DNA of 64,000 nt from Rhynchopus euleeides. Its lineage: Eukaryota; Euglenozoa; Diplonemea; Diplonemida; Diplonemidae. Both the position numbers and the translations under genes were made by a program. The stretch is taken from the NCBI GenBank assembly GCA_963210315.1, contig OY723297.1, positions 1,240,001 through 1,304,000 on the forward strand, written 5' to 3'. The stretch's first letter is position 1. The number at the start of each line of letters is the position of its first letter. This document shows, in pieces, positions 22,042 to 32,224 of the stretch. The notes below the pieces were generated by a model. The model worked only from the letters and a program-made list of their open reading frames with translations. It had not been told where the DNA came from and made no database searches.

Positions 22042-24369
22042 ATGGGGAAGAAGGGAAAGAACAAGGCGGCCGCAGCGGCTGATGACGAAGACATCGACGC
22101 GCTTCTCAGCGGATACAACGCTGCTGCTGATGTGAAGCACCAGGCGTCGACAACCGAGGTGGATGGTGTCGCCACCCGTGCCAACGCTGCTGTCGCCTGC
22201 AGGCAGGGAAAGCTGTGGATCCACGGCGGCGAGCGCTTCGTCGGCGAGGACACCGTGACATATGATGACCTTTACTACCACGAGACAAAGGATGGGAAGT
22301 GGTTCCAGGTCAAGACTGTGGGGACAAACAAGCCGTGTGAGAGAAACGCGCACCAGGCAGTGCTGTTCGACGACGCGCTCTTCCTCTACGGTGGCGAGCA
22401 CCTCGCTAAGAACGGCATGGACATTCTCTACCAGGGCGACCTCTGGCGCCTCGACCTGCAGCACCTGAGGTGGAACGACATCACGGGCCTCAAGCTTCCC
22501 TCCGCACGCGCCGGGCACCGCATGGCTGTGCTGAATGACAACCACTTCGCCATCTTCGGGGGGTACAACGACCCGGGTCACGGCAAGCCCAAGAAGTTCA
22601 ACGACCTGACCGTCATCAAGCAGCAGGGCGAGACGAAGGTGTCAACCCTGAAGGTCAACATCTCGGGGGCGAAGCCGACGCCGCGCAGCGGGATGTGCTT
22701 CACCTCCCCGCAGCCCGGCTTCGCCTGTGTCTACGGCGGGTCGGAGGCGTCGGGGAAGGCGCTGAACGACCTGTGGGCGATCGACCTCTCTGCAGCCCTC
22801 TCTGGCTCGGCCGACCCTGTCGTGTGGCGTGAGATTGCGCTGTCCAACAACCCGTCCCCGCGCATGGGGCTGTCGGCTGTCTCCATCCCAGGCGAGGCAC
22901 GCACCGTGCTGTTCGGCGGTCTGTCTGAGTCGCGCGAGGGGAAGAAGAAGAAGGTCGTGACGTCCTACAACGACACCTGGGAGGTGTCTGCCGCGGAGGG
23001 CATGGCCTTCAAGAAGCTGCACGCAGGTGCCCCCAAGGATGACACCAACGTGCCGGTCCCCAGGATGTCGGCGGGTATTGCTTACGACGAGACGACGAAG
23101 AATGTCTACATCTTCGGGGGTGTGGTGGAGGTGTCCAAGGGGCAGGAGACGCTCGGCGACCTGTGGCGGCTGAAGTCCACCGGGGGGAAGTGGCGCCGCG
23201 TGGCAGCCGGCGATGCGGTGATGGGGATCGACAGCGAGGACGACGAGGAGGAGGAGGAGGCTGAGGAGGCCGAGGAGGGCGACAGCGACGGGGTGGACGA
23301 CGAGCTGACGGATGACGGCCTCCCCTACGGCTACGGGGTGGAGGAGCCGATGACGGCGAGCCGCAGGCTGACGCAGTTCACCAAGGGCACCGTGGGGCAG
23401 TTCAACGCATGGCATTACAGCATGATGAACGATGCGGACCGCAACACCTTCTACCAGACAGGGCTGTCCCGCTCCATCAGCAAGGGCGAAAGCGTTGTCT
23501 TCGACATCGGGTCGGGTGCAGGCCTGCTGACCCTCCTGGCTGCGAAGGAGGGCGCAAAGCGTGTTATCGGGTGTGAGTGCCGCGCTCAGATCTGCGAGGC
23601 GGCGAACGTCAACATCAGGAACAACAGCTACGAGTCGGTTGCCTCCATCCTGAACGCCGTCTCTTCTGATCTCGTGAAGAACAAGCAGCCTGCGGAGATC
23701 GCCCAAACCGACACCATTGTTCACGAGCTGTTCGGTGCTCTCCTGCTCGGCGAGCGGAGCCTGAAGTTCGTCTCCGAGGCAAGGCGTGCCTTGGGCTCTG
23801 TGAAGCAGACAGTTCCCCGCAGGGGCATCCAGCACGCCACCCTGATCCACTCTGCGGAGCTGAAGGAGATCACAGACATCAGCGCAGCGGAGCAGGAGCG
23901 CCTGGGGTTGGACCTCCACCACTGCTCTGTCTTCAAGGACACCTCTGGCCTGCAGTTCACTAAAGCCATGGGGATCAACATGGGTGGCATCGCCTACACA
24001 GCGCTGTCGAAGCCTGTCCCTGTTGCGGACGTCGACTATATGAAGGACACCAACAGCTCTGTGGAGCTGGAGGTGACCCACCCTCTGGAGATCATTGCGG
24101 AGGGCGAGGTGACTGCCGTGCTGTACACCTGGGAGGCATGGCTGGACGCAGAGGACCGCAGCCTCGGCTTCATCAGCACAGAGCCCGGCGTGGGTGGCGC
24201 ACAGCGCGCGGCTGCCTGGGGCCAGGCTTACCAGCTTGTCGAGAAGGTGCAGGCCTCGGCAGGCCTCCCGCAGCCCGTCACCGTCAGCCCCGGGAAGCCC
24301 GCCTCCCTCAACGTCCGCTTCTCGAAGGACCTTGCCGCCCTGCAGTGCGACATCCTGGACGAGGCTTGA
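22042..24369 (+). CDS. Kelch-repeat (KLHDC4-like) protein fused to a PRMT7/9-like arginine methyltransferase
   Basis: An uninterrupted 775-residue frame with a Kozak-like GCCACC before its ATG. Residues 1-40 are Lys/Ala-rich as in KLHDC4. Residues about 45-395 form Kelch blades: WIHGGERFVGEDTVTYDDLY, then LFLYGGEHLAKNG with DLWRLDLQHLRW, then FAIFGGYNDPG, then VYIFGGVVEVSKG with GDLWRL. An acidic linker at about 396-423 (EEEEEAEEAEEGDSDG) leads into a methyltransferase: HYSMMNDADRNTFY (as in PRMT7/9 substrate helices), the SAM loop VFDIGSGAGLLTLLAA near residue 490, an acidic strand end IGCECRAQ, and HELFGALLLGE in place of the double-E loop. A C-terminal beta region follows. The fusion suggests Kelch-directed methylation of a bound partner. 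No frameshift or intron separates the halves, so an assembly artefact is unlikely. Confidence 0.88.
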   Translation: MGKKGKNKAAAAADDEDIDALLSGYNAAADVKHQASTTEVDGVATRANAAVACRQGKLWIHGGERFVGEDTVTYDDLYYHETKDGKWFQVKTVGTNKPCERNAHQAVLFDDALFLYGGEHLAKNGMDILYQGDLWRLDLQHLRWNDITGLKLPSARAGHRMAVLNDNHFAIFGGYNDPGHGKPKKFNDLTVIKQQGETKVSTLKVNISGAKPTPRSGMCFTSPQPGFACVYGGSEASGKALNDLWAIDLSAALSGSADPVVWREIALSNNPSPRMGLSAVSIPGEARTVLFGGLSESREGKKKKVVTSYNDTWEVSAAEGMAFKKLHAGAPKDDTNVPVPRMSAGIAYDETTKNVYIFGGVVEVSKGQETLGDLWRLKSTGGKWRRVAAGDAVMGIDSEDDEEEEEAEEAEEGDSDGVDDELTDDGLPYGYGVEEPMTASRRLTQFTKGTVGQFNAWHYSMMNDADRNTFYQTGLSRSISKGESVVFDIGSGAGLLTLLAAKEGAKRVIGCECRAQICEAANVNIRNNSYESVASILNAVSSDLVKNKQPAEIAQTDTIVHELFGALLLGERSLKFVSEARRALGSVKQTVPRRGIQHATLIHSAELKEITDISAAEQERLGLDLHHCSVFKDTSGLQFTKAMGINMGGIAYTALSKPVPVADVDYMKDTNSSVELEVTHPLEIIAEGEVTAVLYTWEAWLDAEDRSLGFISTEPGVGGAQRAAAWGQAYQLVEKVQASAGLPQPVTVSPGKPASLNVRFSKDLAALQCDILDEA

Positions 24370-25528
24370 TCTGCCCCCTACGAGCAGAGGATGCTGGAGC
24401 CTTGGGGGGTAGGGGTGTGGGATGACGGGTTTTTCACATGAATCCTTTTACATTAGTGTGTGCAGTCGGCGCGCAGAGCTCTGCGCTCACACACCCCACA
24501 CACAGCTCATTTTTTTCCGGGTGTGTCGCGCAAACAACGCCTTATCTTTTTCTCACTTTTATGCATTTCTGATCGAAAGGCCACCCCGGTTGTGTGCCGG
24601 GATGTGTCGGTGCGGTCTGCAAACAGAGTTTATCCCCAGCGATGCTCTTGCGCCCGAGCCGGAGTTATTGTCTCCACTTCTGATGAGTCTCCGTGATTGA
24701 CAGATCAAAAGGGGTCGGGGGGAAAGTGGGGGCTGGTGTGGATGGGTGGTCGGGGTGGTGAGGAAGGCAGGCCGATCCCCAGGGGTCCAGTTTGCTCCCA
24801 CACCCCCTACCCAGGGACGGTGTTCCGGGTCTGACGCACAGTCACAATCAGAGGAATCAGCAAGAGTCATGCAGTGGGGAGGGGGGGGGGATGGGGGACG
24901 TAGGGACGGCAGTATCCTGTGAAGGCCAGCATGAGGAGAAGTCACTTACAACCCCCACCCCACCCCACCCCACCCCCTCCTATCACCCCCCCCCCCCCAT
25001 CCCCTCCCCTTGGGCACGGTCAAGAGCAGCATTTGTGTTTGAACTTACCTCACGCCACCACTCCCTTCCTCTTTCCCCGGACTCCTTTTGCCGGTCCCGA
25101 TTTCAACAAAAGGTTTCGCCGTGAGTTGAGTCCATCCCAGCCGCAAACCGACGATCCATGATGACAAATTAAACCTGTCCTTCCAGCCTCTGCGATGAAG
25201 GGTCTTAAAACTCTAAATGTCATAGTTACTCTGAGACGTCAGGCCGGCGCTGGGTAACCACCCCATACCAGCCGGAACCCCTGACGCAGTGGGACTCTCG
25301 GTGCTGGACTCGCTCGTGCAGGCCGCAGATGGACGGCCCAGGACGACTCCGTTCGTGCCCAAGGGGACACGCCCGCCGCCCCCACCCGCTGTGCCTCCAC
25401 CCCCACTGCGCCACTCACCCGCATCAGTGGGTGTCATTGCCTGTTTGCCCGAGAGAGTGGACGCCACACGACACGCCACACCATTGCCGCAGAGGGATAC
25501 CCAGGGCCCCACAGAAACACAAGCGACA
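24370..25528. other. Intergenic spacer with C/G-rich low complexity
   Basis: Poly-C and poly-G tracts near 24880 and 24955-25010. A copy of the dispersed motif CGCAAACAACGCCTTATCTT lies at about 24529. A frame reading upstream of 25529 is open but Pro-rich and unconvincing. Confidence 0.5.
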
Positions 25529-26549
25529 ATGTCGACGGAGCCGATCCACGATGACAAGCCGGTGATCGAGGAGGGGGAGCAGCCGAAGAAGTCGATGTGC
25601 CCCGAGGCGTTCCAGCTGTCCGATGACTGGGGCAAGAACTTCTACGACCCCAACGGTGACGGCAAGGGGCTGCCCACCTGCCTCTGCAAGGTATGGGCTC
25701 GGTTTGTGAAGGGCGTCTCGCTTTTCGATTTCGCACATAAAGGACACGTGACAGCGTTTGGTATTCTCTGCACAGCACGACACATGCATGCACGACTTGT
25801 ACAAACAAAGACTGATCAGCGCCGAGTCTTTTTATCCAGGGGAAGGTGGGTTCTTTGCGAACCATTTTTGTGTGGCAGGCCGGGATGGCAAGTGCGCCAT
25901 GCTATATAATTTGAACCGTGCAGCCCAACGAGGCCAGCTCACACTCCACGCCACACCCACACCCTACAGATCAGCTGCTTCAACTGGATGAAGATCCTGA
26001 CTCTTTTCACCATCTACTACAGCTTCCTGGGACTGGTATGCAGTTAGCCGTCCGTTCTGCCTGCATGTCTTGTTTTGCCCCGTTGCGTAATTATTTGCCG
26101 TGCCAGATTGCGTTGCCGTGTCACATCGCACATCACAACCCGCACAGTTCTTCTGGGGCATGATCGAGGCGCTGTTCGAGGTGCAGACACAGGGCAGGCC
26201 CTCCCACATGCGTATGTTTCCATTTGCGGTCATCTGTAGCGTTGCAGCGGGTGGGTGGTGCGGGAGTCAGGCCAGGAAGAAGGGTCTCTCTTGTGACAGT
26301 GGGTCGGTGTGCTCGACAGTACACAGCACAAAGATTCATGTGTGACAGTGGAGATCACATCAAGAGCAAGTGCTGGGTGTGTCCACATTAATATAAAGTG
26401 AATCACGTGTGTGTGTGGATGATCTGGGTCGTGTGGAGGTCTTGTCAGTGTCGGGTTCGTTCGGTGCAGCCTATACTACCCAAGAATAAGAACCACATCA
26501 ACAACACCCATCGGCACCCATCACCACAGACGCAACCGCCGTTTACTGA
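25529..26549 (+). CDS. Short single-pass membrane protein resembling the N-terminal part of a Na,K-ATPase beta subunit
   Basis: Exons 25529-25690, 25970-26035, 26148-26211 and 26530-26549 join in frame with GTATG donors, giving about 103 residues. A charged cytosolic start (residues 1-30) leads to GKNFYDPNGDGKGLPTC, then WMKILTLFTIYYSFLGLFFW, a transmembrane segment. The order FYDP...W-x-K-I-L-x-x-x-x-IYY resembles the junction of P-type ATPase beta subunits, but the large ectodomain is missing and the last exon stops after seven codons. Either a genuinely short regulatory protein, a truncated relative, or I have mis-spliced the 3' end; the first three exons are the secure part. Confidence 0.55.
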
Positions 26550-28576
26550 GCATGGCATTCGCCGGTGAGCGAGTACCCAGTTGGTGGAGCACAAGAGACA
26601 TGTGTGAGTATCGTACGCTTAGTTATCCGTCTGAGTCTTTGAACTAAGAAAACCAACCAATAGGCAACTCGCGTGCCCCCCCCGCCCCCCGCCCCCCCAA
26701 AAAAAACCCCCCATATGAGGGTGGGTGTCGCAACCGATGGTCTTTACGGCGGAAAAAACCGGGTTTGACGGCACCACGCCTTGAACTCGCCGTTGCTCTC
26801 CAGAGGTGCACACACAGGCCACTACATGGCCCGCCCGCATGCACACGTCTGCTTCCCCCTCCCCCCTATCTCCACTCCTCCCTCCCTCCCCCTTGTGATT
26901 TTCTCATTTGCAACCTGTGTTCTCTTCCTGAACAACGTGATGCGGTGGGGGGAGGGGGAGAGAGAGACGATATGTCGGTACCCAAGGCATCAAGAAGTAG
27001 AAGGGAGCAGATCTGTACAGCCTTTGGGCGTGGGTATGGCGTGTGTGAAGCGGCTACTCGGTGGGTGTTGAGTTGAAACACATCAGCAGAGCGACGGAGT
27101 GTGCCACGCAGTGGAGACTGCTCTGAAAGAGCAGGCAAAGGGTCGTGCTGTTCCTCATGTGACGTTTCCCCACCCCTTCTTCTCGAGGTTCTGAAAGAAT
27201 TCTCCCCCCCCAGGCCTTCCTACGGCCATCGGGTGAAGTGTGGCCTTCCCCCCCCTCCCCTCCACACCTGTGTAGAATTCCCTCGAAAAAAACCCCCCCC
27301 CCCGCACACCCCCGCCGCGAGTCCTGTTATACCCCACCCCCCACCCCCCCCTACCCCTTTCTTTGTACCTCTATTGGGTTTGTACACAACCCGGATGGAC
27401 GTGGCTGTGCCTTATAGGCCCCACTGTGTGCCCCCCCCCCCTCCCCCTGCCCCCCCCCCCTTTACATGTTAGGATCCGTTACGAGCGTTTTCCCCATATG
27501 CCCCCCCCCCCCCCCCCGCCCCCTCTCTGCTGATCTTCTCTTCCTGACAGCTAAATTTCTTCTGGTTGTGCCGAGGAGATATGTGCCCTTTTTTTATATT
27601 TGCTGTGTGTCAAAACACTGGTTTTTTTGTTGCTTCTGGCAGGAAGATGCGTGGTTTTTTTTCTTCATACCACCCCCCATCCCCCCCCCTTCGTGTTGTG
27701 TGTCTGTGTGTGGGTCTGGGGAAATGTGTGTGATACAGTGGCGATCGGAGCAACAGGCAGGTGAGTTGTTTTTGGTGCGGTCTACACTGAGAGACAAAAG
27801 AAATCTATTCACATGTGGGTGTGGGTAGGAGATACAAGGGAGAGGTATGGTGGGGTTCAAGGCGGGACACAAGGCAGAGGGTGACGTTGTCTGTGGGGGG
27901 GGGGAAGGGGGGGAAGGGAAGGGGAGGGGGTATTATAGGGGGGGAAAGGAGGGGGGGGGGGGTGGCCAGAGAGATGTGCTGTTTTTTTTGGTGCCGGGGG
28001 CCCACATCCCACGGTGGCCTTTTCATCACACCTTTGGCCCCTCCCCCCTTTCCCCCCTTTCCCCCCTTTACCCCTTCCCCCCCCCCCCCTCGCCCCCTTC
28101 TCCCCTGTCCTGTCCCTGCCCTGCCCCTGCCCTGCCCCTGCCCCACCCGAATCCCCATACCCTCACCCTTGACCCTCCCGATCCTGTAACCATGTAACCC
28201 TGTACCTCGTCCCCCTGATTATGGGTTTGATTTTTTGTGATTTCCCACCCGGCACACGCACACGCACACGCCTTTCTTTTGTTGCCTTCACATGATCCAT
28301 CTGTACAGTTTTTTTTTATGAAAAATGGAAATCCCACCCCGACTGCCCCCAACCCCTACCCCGCCGTCCCCCCCCCCCCCCCCCCAATATTCCTTTTCCG
28401 ACAGGGCAGAACCGCAGGTTTGGCAAGTGTGGCAGATTCTTGAACCTTCCCCTTTGTCCCACCCCACCCCACCGAGGTGGGAGTGGGGGGAGGGGTGGGA
28501 GACTCGAGATGAAGATGGGTTCCGCTCATTTTCTCTCCTCCCCCCACGGCGCGACAACCGCACAACAAAATGCGCG

Positions 28577-28618
<42 letters not shown>

Positions 28619-29835
28619 GAAAAGGTTTTCACCCATTCCAGGTTTCTCCCATTCGTTTTTTATGTAAAAAAATGGTCACCAAACAAAAATCCAAAAGTTT
28701 TCAATTTTCCTTTTTTTCTCTTCTGTTGTGAACGCCCGTTTCTCCCTGGATTTGTGTGCCTCCAGGTTTCAACTTCTCTTCTTCTTCTTCTTCTGTTCTT
28801 GGAGGTTGCCCCCACCTCCATCCTTCAGAGAATTTGCCACCCACATCTTGCGGAACTGCTCCTGCCACCCCACCCCTGTTATTTTCCCTTTTTTACTTTT
28901 CTTTCTTTCTCTCTTTTAGTCTTGTGCCCCTCCCCAAATCGATTAAACGAGTCGAATGCATTCCCCCCCCCCCCTGCCAGAAGCGTCAAGATAAAGACTT
29001 CAGCCGCAGAGTGTGCACAGGGCACAGTGCTCTACCCGATGGTTTCACACGACAGGGCCTTGGGGAGACAGTATGCATGTCAACCGCACCGGCACAGTAT
29101 TGACACAGAAAAGGCGAAACCACATATAGCTGGCACTATATTGACAACACCCCCTCACCGCTGACTCCATACGCGGTGTTCGGTGCAACGTCAAGACAGA
29201 AACAGAGACAAGCTGAAGGCACATACCCGCCTACTCAAAAGCCGATTGGGATAGCCGTGAAGGCATGTAGTGGGCACAGGCAGCCCATGGTGGACGGCGG
29301 GGGGGAGGTCACAGGGCAACGGGGGGGGGGGGGGCAGGGGAAGGTACGGCCGCGGCCTGCTTTTTCCCCTAGGTAGTCCCTTGGCCTCCCCCCCCCCCCC
29401 CTCCCTCGAAAAATACCGTGGAGGAGGAGAAGACACAACAAAGCAAAAAGTATTGCCCAAAAAAACAAAACAAAACGATAAATCCGCTGCGGTGGTTTCC
29501 CGTCCCCCTCCCCCCTCCCCACACACACCCGAGACTCTTGTACCGTACCGCGCGCGCAGTGTGTTTTCGAGAGAGCAACGCAAAACCACTTCTTCACAGC
29601 AGCACCCTTCATTTTTTTCAATTTTTTAGACCCTATCACACACCCCCACCCACCCCCCCTCAGGAACACGGCTGGCCATCCCCCACCCCTGGAAGGGCCA
29701 AGCCTGTGTTGCAGATCGAGCGAATATCAAGCTTGGCCTGCCCGACTACACACAACACACCCATCCCACGGGGAGGCCCCGGCAGTCCGGTGCGGACACC
29801 CTGTTGACGTGCTCTGCCCCGCCCCCTGTAGCGCA
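26550..29835. other. Long gap dominated by poly-C and poly-G tracts and microsatellites
   Basis: Runs of 9-18 C or G recur (for example near 27290, 27430, 27500, 28370, 28970, 29320, 29390). G-rich 27893-27960 faces C-rich 28030-28100 and could fold back. A (CA)n tract lies at about 28585-28613, TTC repeats near 28780. Nothing coding is convincing; long frames here are Pro/Gly products of the low complexity. Confidence 0.65.
29541..29612 (+). repeat. Dispersed repeat shared with 1440-1502
   Basis: Both contain CGCGCAGTGT(G)TTTT, GAGAGAGCAAC and, 10-15 bp later, CACAGCA(A/G)C(G/A)CCCTT, over about 65 bp with a few mismatches. Non-coding in both places. Confidence 0.6.
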
Positions 29836-31839
29836 ATGCATCGGGTAGAGCCTATCGCTGATGCGGTGCTCTCCAGCCTGCGGGATGCCTCTGCCGTGCA
29901 GCGCCGGTTCTACCGCCATGTCGTGAGGGCCCATAACGAAGGAAGGCTTCATAAAGACTATCGCTTCCATCCCCGAGGCAAGCACGGGCTGTTCCTACCT
30001 GGCCAGCTTGGCCTTGCTGGGAAATTGGAGTCTCACCTCAGGCCGAAGCGTCAGGTCCTCGAGAGGCGGATAGGTTCCCAAGGCAAAGGCGAGGATAAAA
30101 CTCAACTCTCCTTCACGAACGATCAGATGTCCCTTCAATCGACACAGCAAGCTACGGAACAGGCGGATGTCCGTGAGGCCATGGCTGACAGGGCACGGCA
30201 GGATATGATTGATTCGCAGTTCAAACCGGTGGCCGTGAAAAACCTCACATCGTTCACCAAGGCGTTTCCGAACCGCTTCCGGAGGGCTGGGGCTGCTCAT
30301 GCCAAGGTGGAGAAAGGTCATTCGCGTGAATTCGACGGTGCCATCCATGCAGAAGACGTGCACATCACCGGCGTCGACACGACAACCCCGATGCTGAGGG
30401 TGACAGCCTTCCAGGAGCTGCAGGTCCTGTCTGCACCGAGCCTGATGATCATTTCGCTGGAGAATGAGAAATTCCTCCGCCCCACACCTATCCAGGGCTA
30501 CATGTGGGTTGGGTCGCAGCTCAACAGAGATGTCGTGTGCCTGGGGCTGCCCGGGAGTGGCAAGACGATCGCCTATTTGGTTCCCGCCGTGCTGCACGCG
30601 CTGAAGAGCCGCGGTGCCCAACTGGGCAGGAGGTCCGACGCGGGGGACAACGAGGCGCCTGAGAAGTCTGCTGCCGATATGTCTGCTGGGGAGGCGATTG
30701 CCGAAAGGCGGAGGAAGGCGAAGGAGGGGCCGAGGGTGGCACGCCCGGTCGTCCTCATCCTCGTCCCGACACCCGAGCTGGCGGTGCAGGTCTACCAGGT
30801 TGCCACCCGGCTGGCAAACCCCTGTGGTGTGGTGATGGGTCTGATGGCGGGGGATTCCGGGGAAATCCCGCACACCGTCGACATGATTGTTGCAACGCCT
30901 GATCGGATTGTGGAGCTGTCAGGGTCAGCGACACCTGCCGACGAAGGCCCGAGCGACGTATCAGGGAAGAAGGCGAAGAAGAAGAAGAAGGCGCGGAAGA
31001 AGAAGGCGATTGTCGACCTCACAGACATCGAACTCCTGGTGGTGGACGAGGCGGACTTCCTCATGCAAGAGCAGACCGACGTGATTGACACCATACTCCT
31101 GCGTCGGGGTGTCGGCACCGGCCCTCTGCAGACCTTCATGGTGGCATCGACCTGGTCGCCAGTCTCGGCGATCAACGCGAAGCGCTTCCTCCGGGAAGAT
31201 GCATCGTTGCTTATCCGTGTGGGTGGCGAGGACACCCTCCCCTCCGTGACCCATCGCGTGCATGTCATCCCCAGTGTGGACCGTGCCGCCTTCATCTCCC
31301 TGATGTTCTCATCCGATGCTGTCACGTGGGAATCAACAAAGACAATCATCTTCGCATCCGAACCGAGCGACGTGAGACAGCTGCGCCAGATGCTGATGGG
31401 GTCCTTGCCGCCCAGTTCTGTCGTGATGCTGACCGACGAGGATCTGCAGTATCAGCGTGATCTGGCCCTGCAGGCATTCCACTCTGGCGAGGCGCGTGTG
31501 CTCATCGCGACAGACGTCGCGGCGCGTGGGCTGCATGTCGATAAGGTGGGTGTGGTCATCAACTACGACGTGCCGAAGGAGAACACGCATGCTATCCTCA
31601 CACAGCGAAACGGGCGGACCGGGCGTGGTGAATCGAAGGGTGTTGCGCACACGCTCCTGCCTCAGGAGACCCCCAAGGAGCAGGCGCGTGCGGTGTATGC
31701 AATGCTGCACCCCAGGGAGCGGTCCTCCGACGTGTCTGATTTCGTGAGGGATGATGGTGAAAAATCGTCATTTGTCAAGCGCCTCGAGATGAAGTCACGT
31801 GCAAAGCCTTCGCACGTTTCATCATTCGACTCTCTCTGA
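29836..31839 (+). CDS. DEAD-box RNA helicase
   Basis: A 667-residue intronless frame. Basic, Arg-rich N terminus (about 200 residues) before the core could include an organelle-targeting sequence. Core motifs in order: Q motif FLRPTPIQGYMW (about 213), motif I LGLPGSGKTIAY (about 236), Ia PTPELAVQVY, Ib ATPDRIVEL, motif II VVDEADFL (about 402), a III-like ASTWS in place of SAT, V VLIATDVAARGLHVDK (about 556), VI QRNGRTGRGES in place of HRxGRTGR. A Lys-rich insertion (KKAKKKKKARKKKA, about 378-391) sits just before motif II. Family function is ATP-dependent RNA unwinding or RNP remodelling; the changed motifs III and VI may alter coupling. An AG with a C-rich tract ends 5 bp before the ATG; an in-frame ATG at 29809 is an alternative. 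Confidence 0.86.
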   Translation: MHRVEPIADAVLSSLRDASAVQRRFYRHVVRAHNEGRLHKDYRFHPRGKHGLFLPGQLGLAGKLESHLRPKRQVLERRIGSQGKGEDKTQLSFTNDQMSLQSTQQATEQADVREAMADRARQDMIDSQFKPVAVKNLTSFTKAFPNRFRRAGAAHAKVEKGHSREFDGAIHAEDVHITGVDTTTPMLRVTAFQELQVLSAPSLMIISLENEKFLRPTPIQGYMWVGSQLNRDVVCLGLPGSGKTIAYLVPAVLHALKSRGAQLGRRSDAGDNEAPEKSAADMSAGEAIAERRRKAKEGPRVARPVVLILVPTPELAVQVYQVATRLANPCGVVMGLMAGDSGEIPHTVDMIVATPDRIVELSGSATPADEGPSDVSGKKAKKKKKARKKKAIVDLTDIELLVVDEADFLMQEQTDVIDTILLRRGVGTGPLQTFMVASTWSPVSAINAKRFLREDASLLIRVGGEDTLPSVTHRVHVIPSVDRAAFISLMFSSDAVTWESTKTIIFASEPSDVRQLRQMLMGSLPPSSVVMLTDEDLQYQRDLALQAFHSGEARVLIATDVAARGLHVDKVGVVINYDVPKENTHAILTQRNGRTGRGESKGVAHTLLPQETPKEQARAVYAMLHPRERSSDVSDFVRDDGEKSSFVKRLEMKSRAKPSHVSSFDSL

Positions 31840-32224
31840 TGACGCATGGTGTCGATCTGGCCTGATTTGCCAAGTAGTTTGCATGGTGTGGGGTATCCAT
31901 GATGCCGCAGGCTGATTAGAATGCGGTTTTGTGTGTCACGCTTCAAGGTTCCCATTCTCAGTTCATGAAAAAAAAACACGCAGCAGCGACCAACGCAGGC
32001 GAAGGAAAGCCCGCAGAGCAGGCTACCGCATGCTGGCCAGGTGGCACGGTGATCCGTCACACCGGCAGCAAACATCCATTAGCACACCCCACCCGCCCCC
32101 CTCTCTCTCTCTCCCTTCATCTGCTCTCACACGGCAGGAACACCACAACACCACACACCCTCCAACAGGCTCGGCATTCGACACACACACACTAAACGCG
32201 GAGCCCACACAGGGCAGCAGGAAC
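31840..32224. other. Intergenic spacer
   Basis: CT- and CA-rich sequence with several C-rich AG sites (for example near 32133, 32166) ahead of the next ATG. No gene seen. Confidence 0.5.

Noticed and set aside
22642-24081. 479-codon - strand frame opposite the Kelch-PRMT gene
   Set aside because: Mirror of the GC-rich + strand gene with no recognisable domain.
28585-28613. CA repeat as a possible telomere-like or regulatory tract
   Set aside because: Simple dinucleotide microsatellite of ordinary length.
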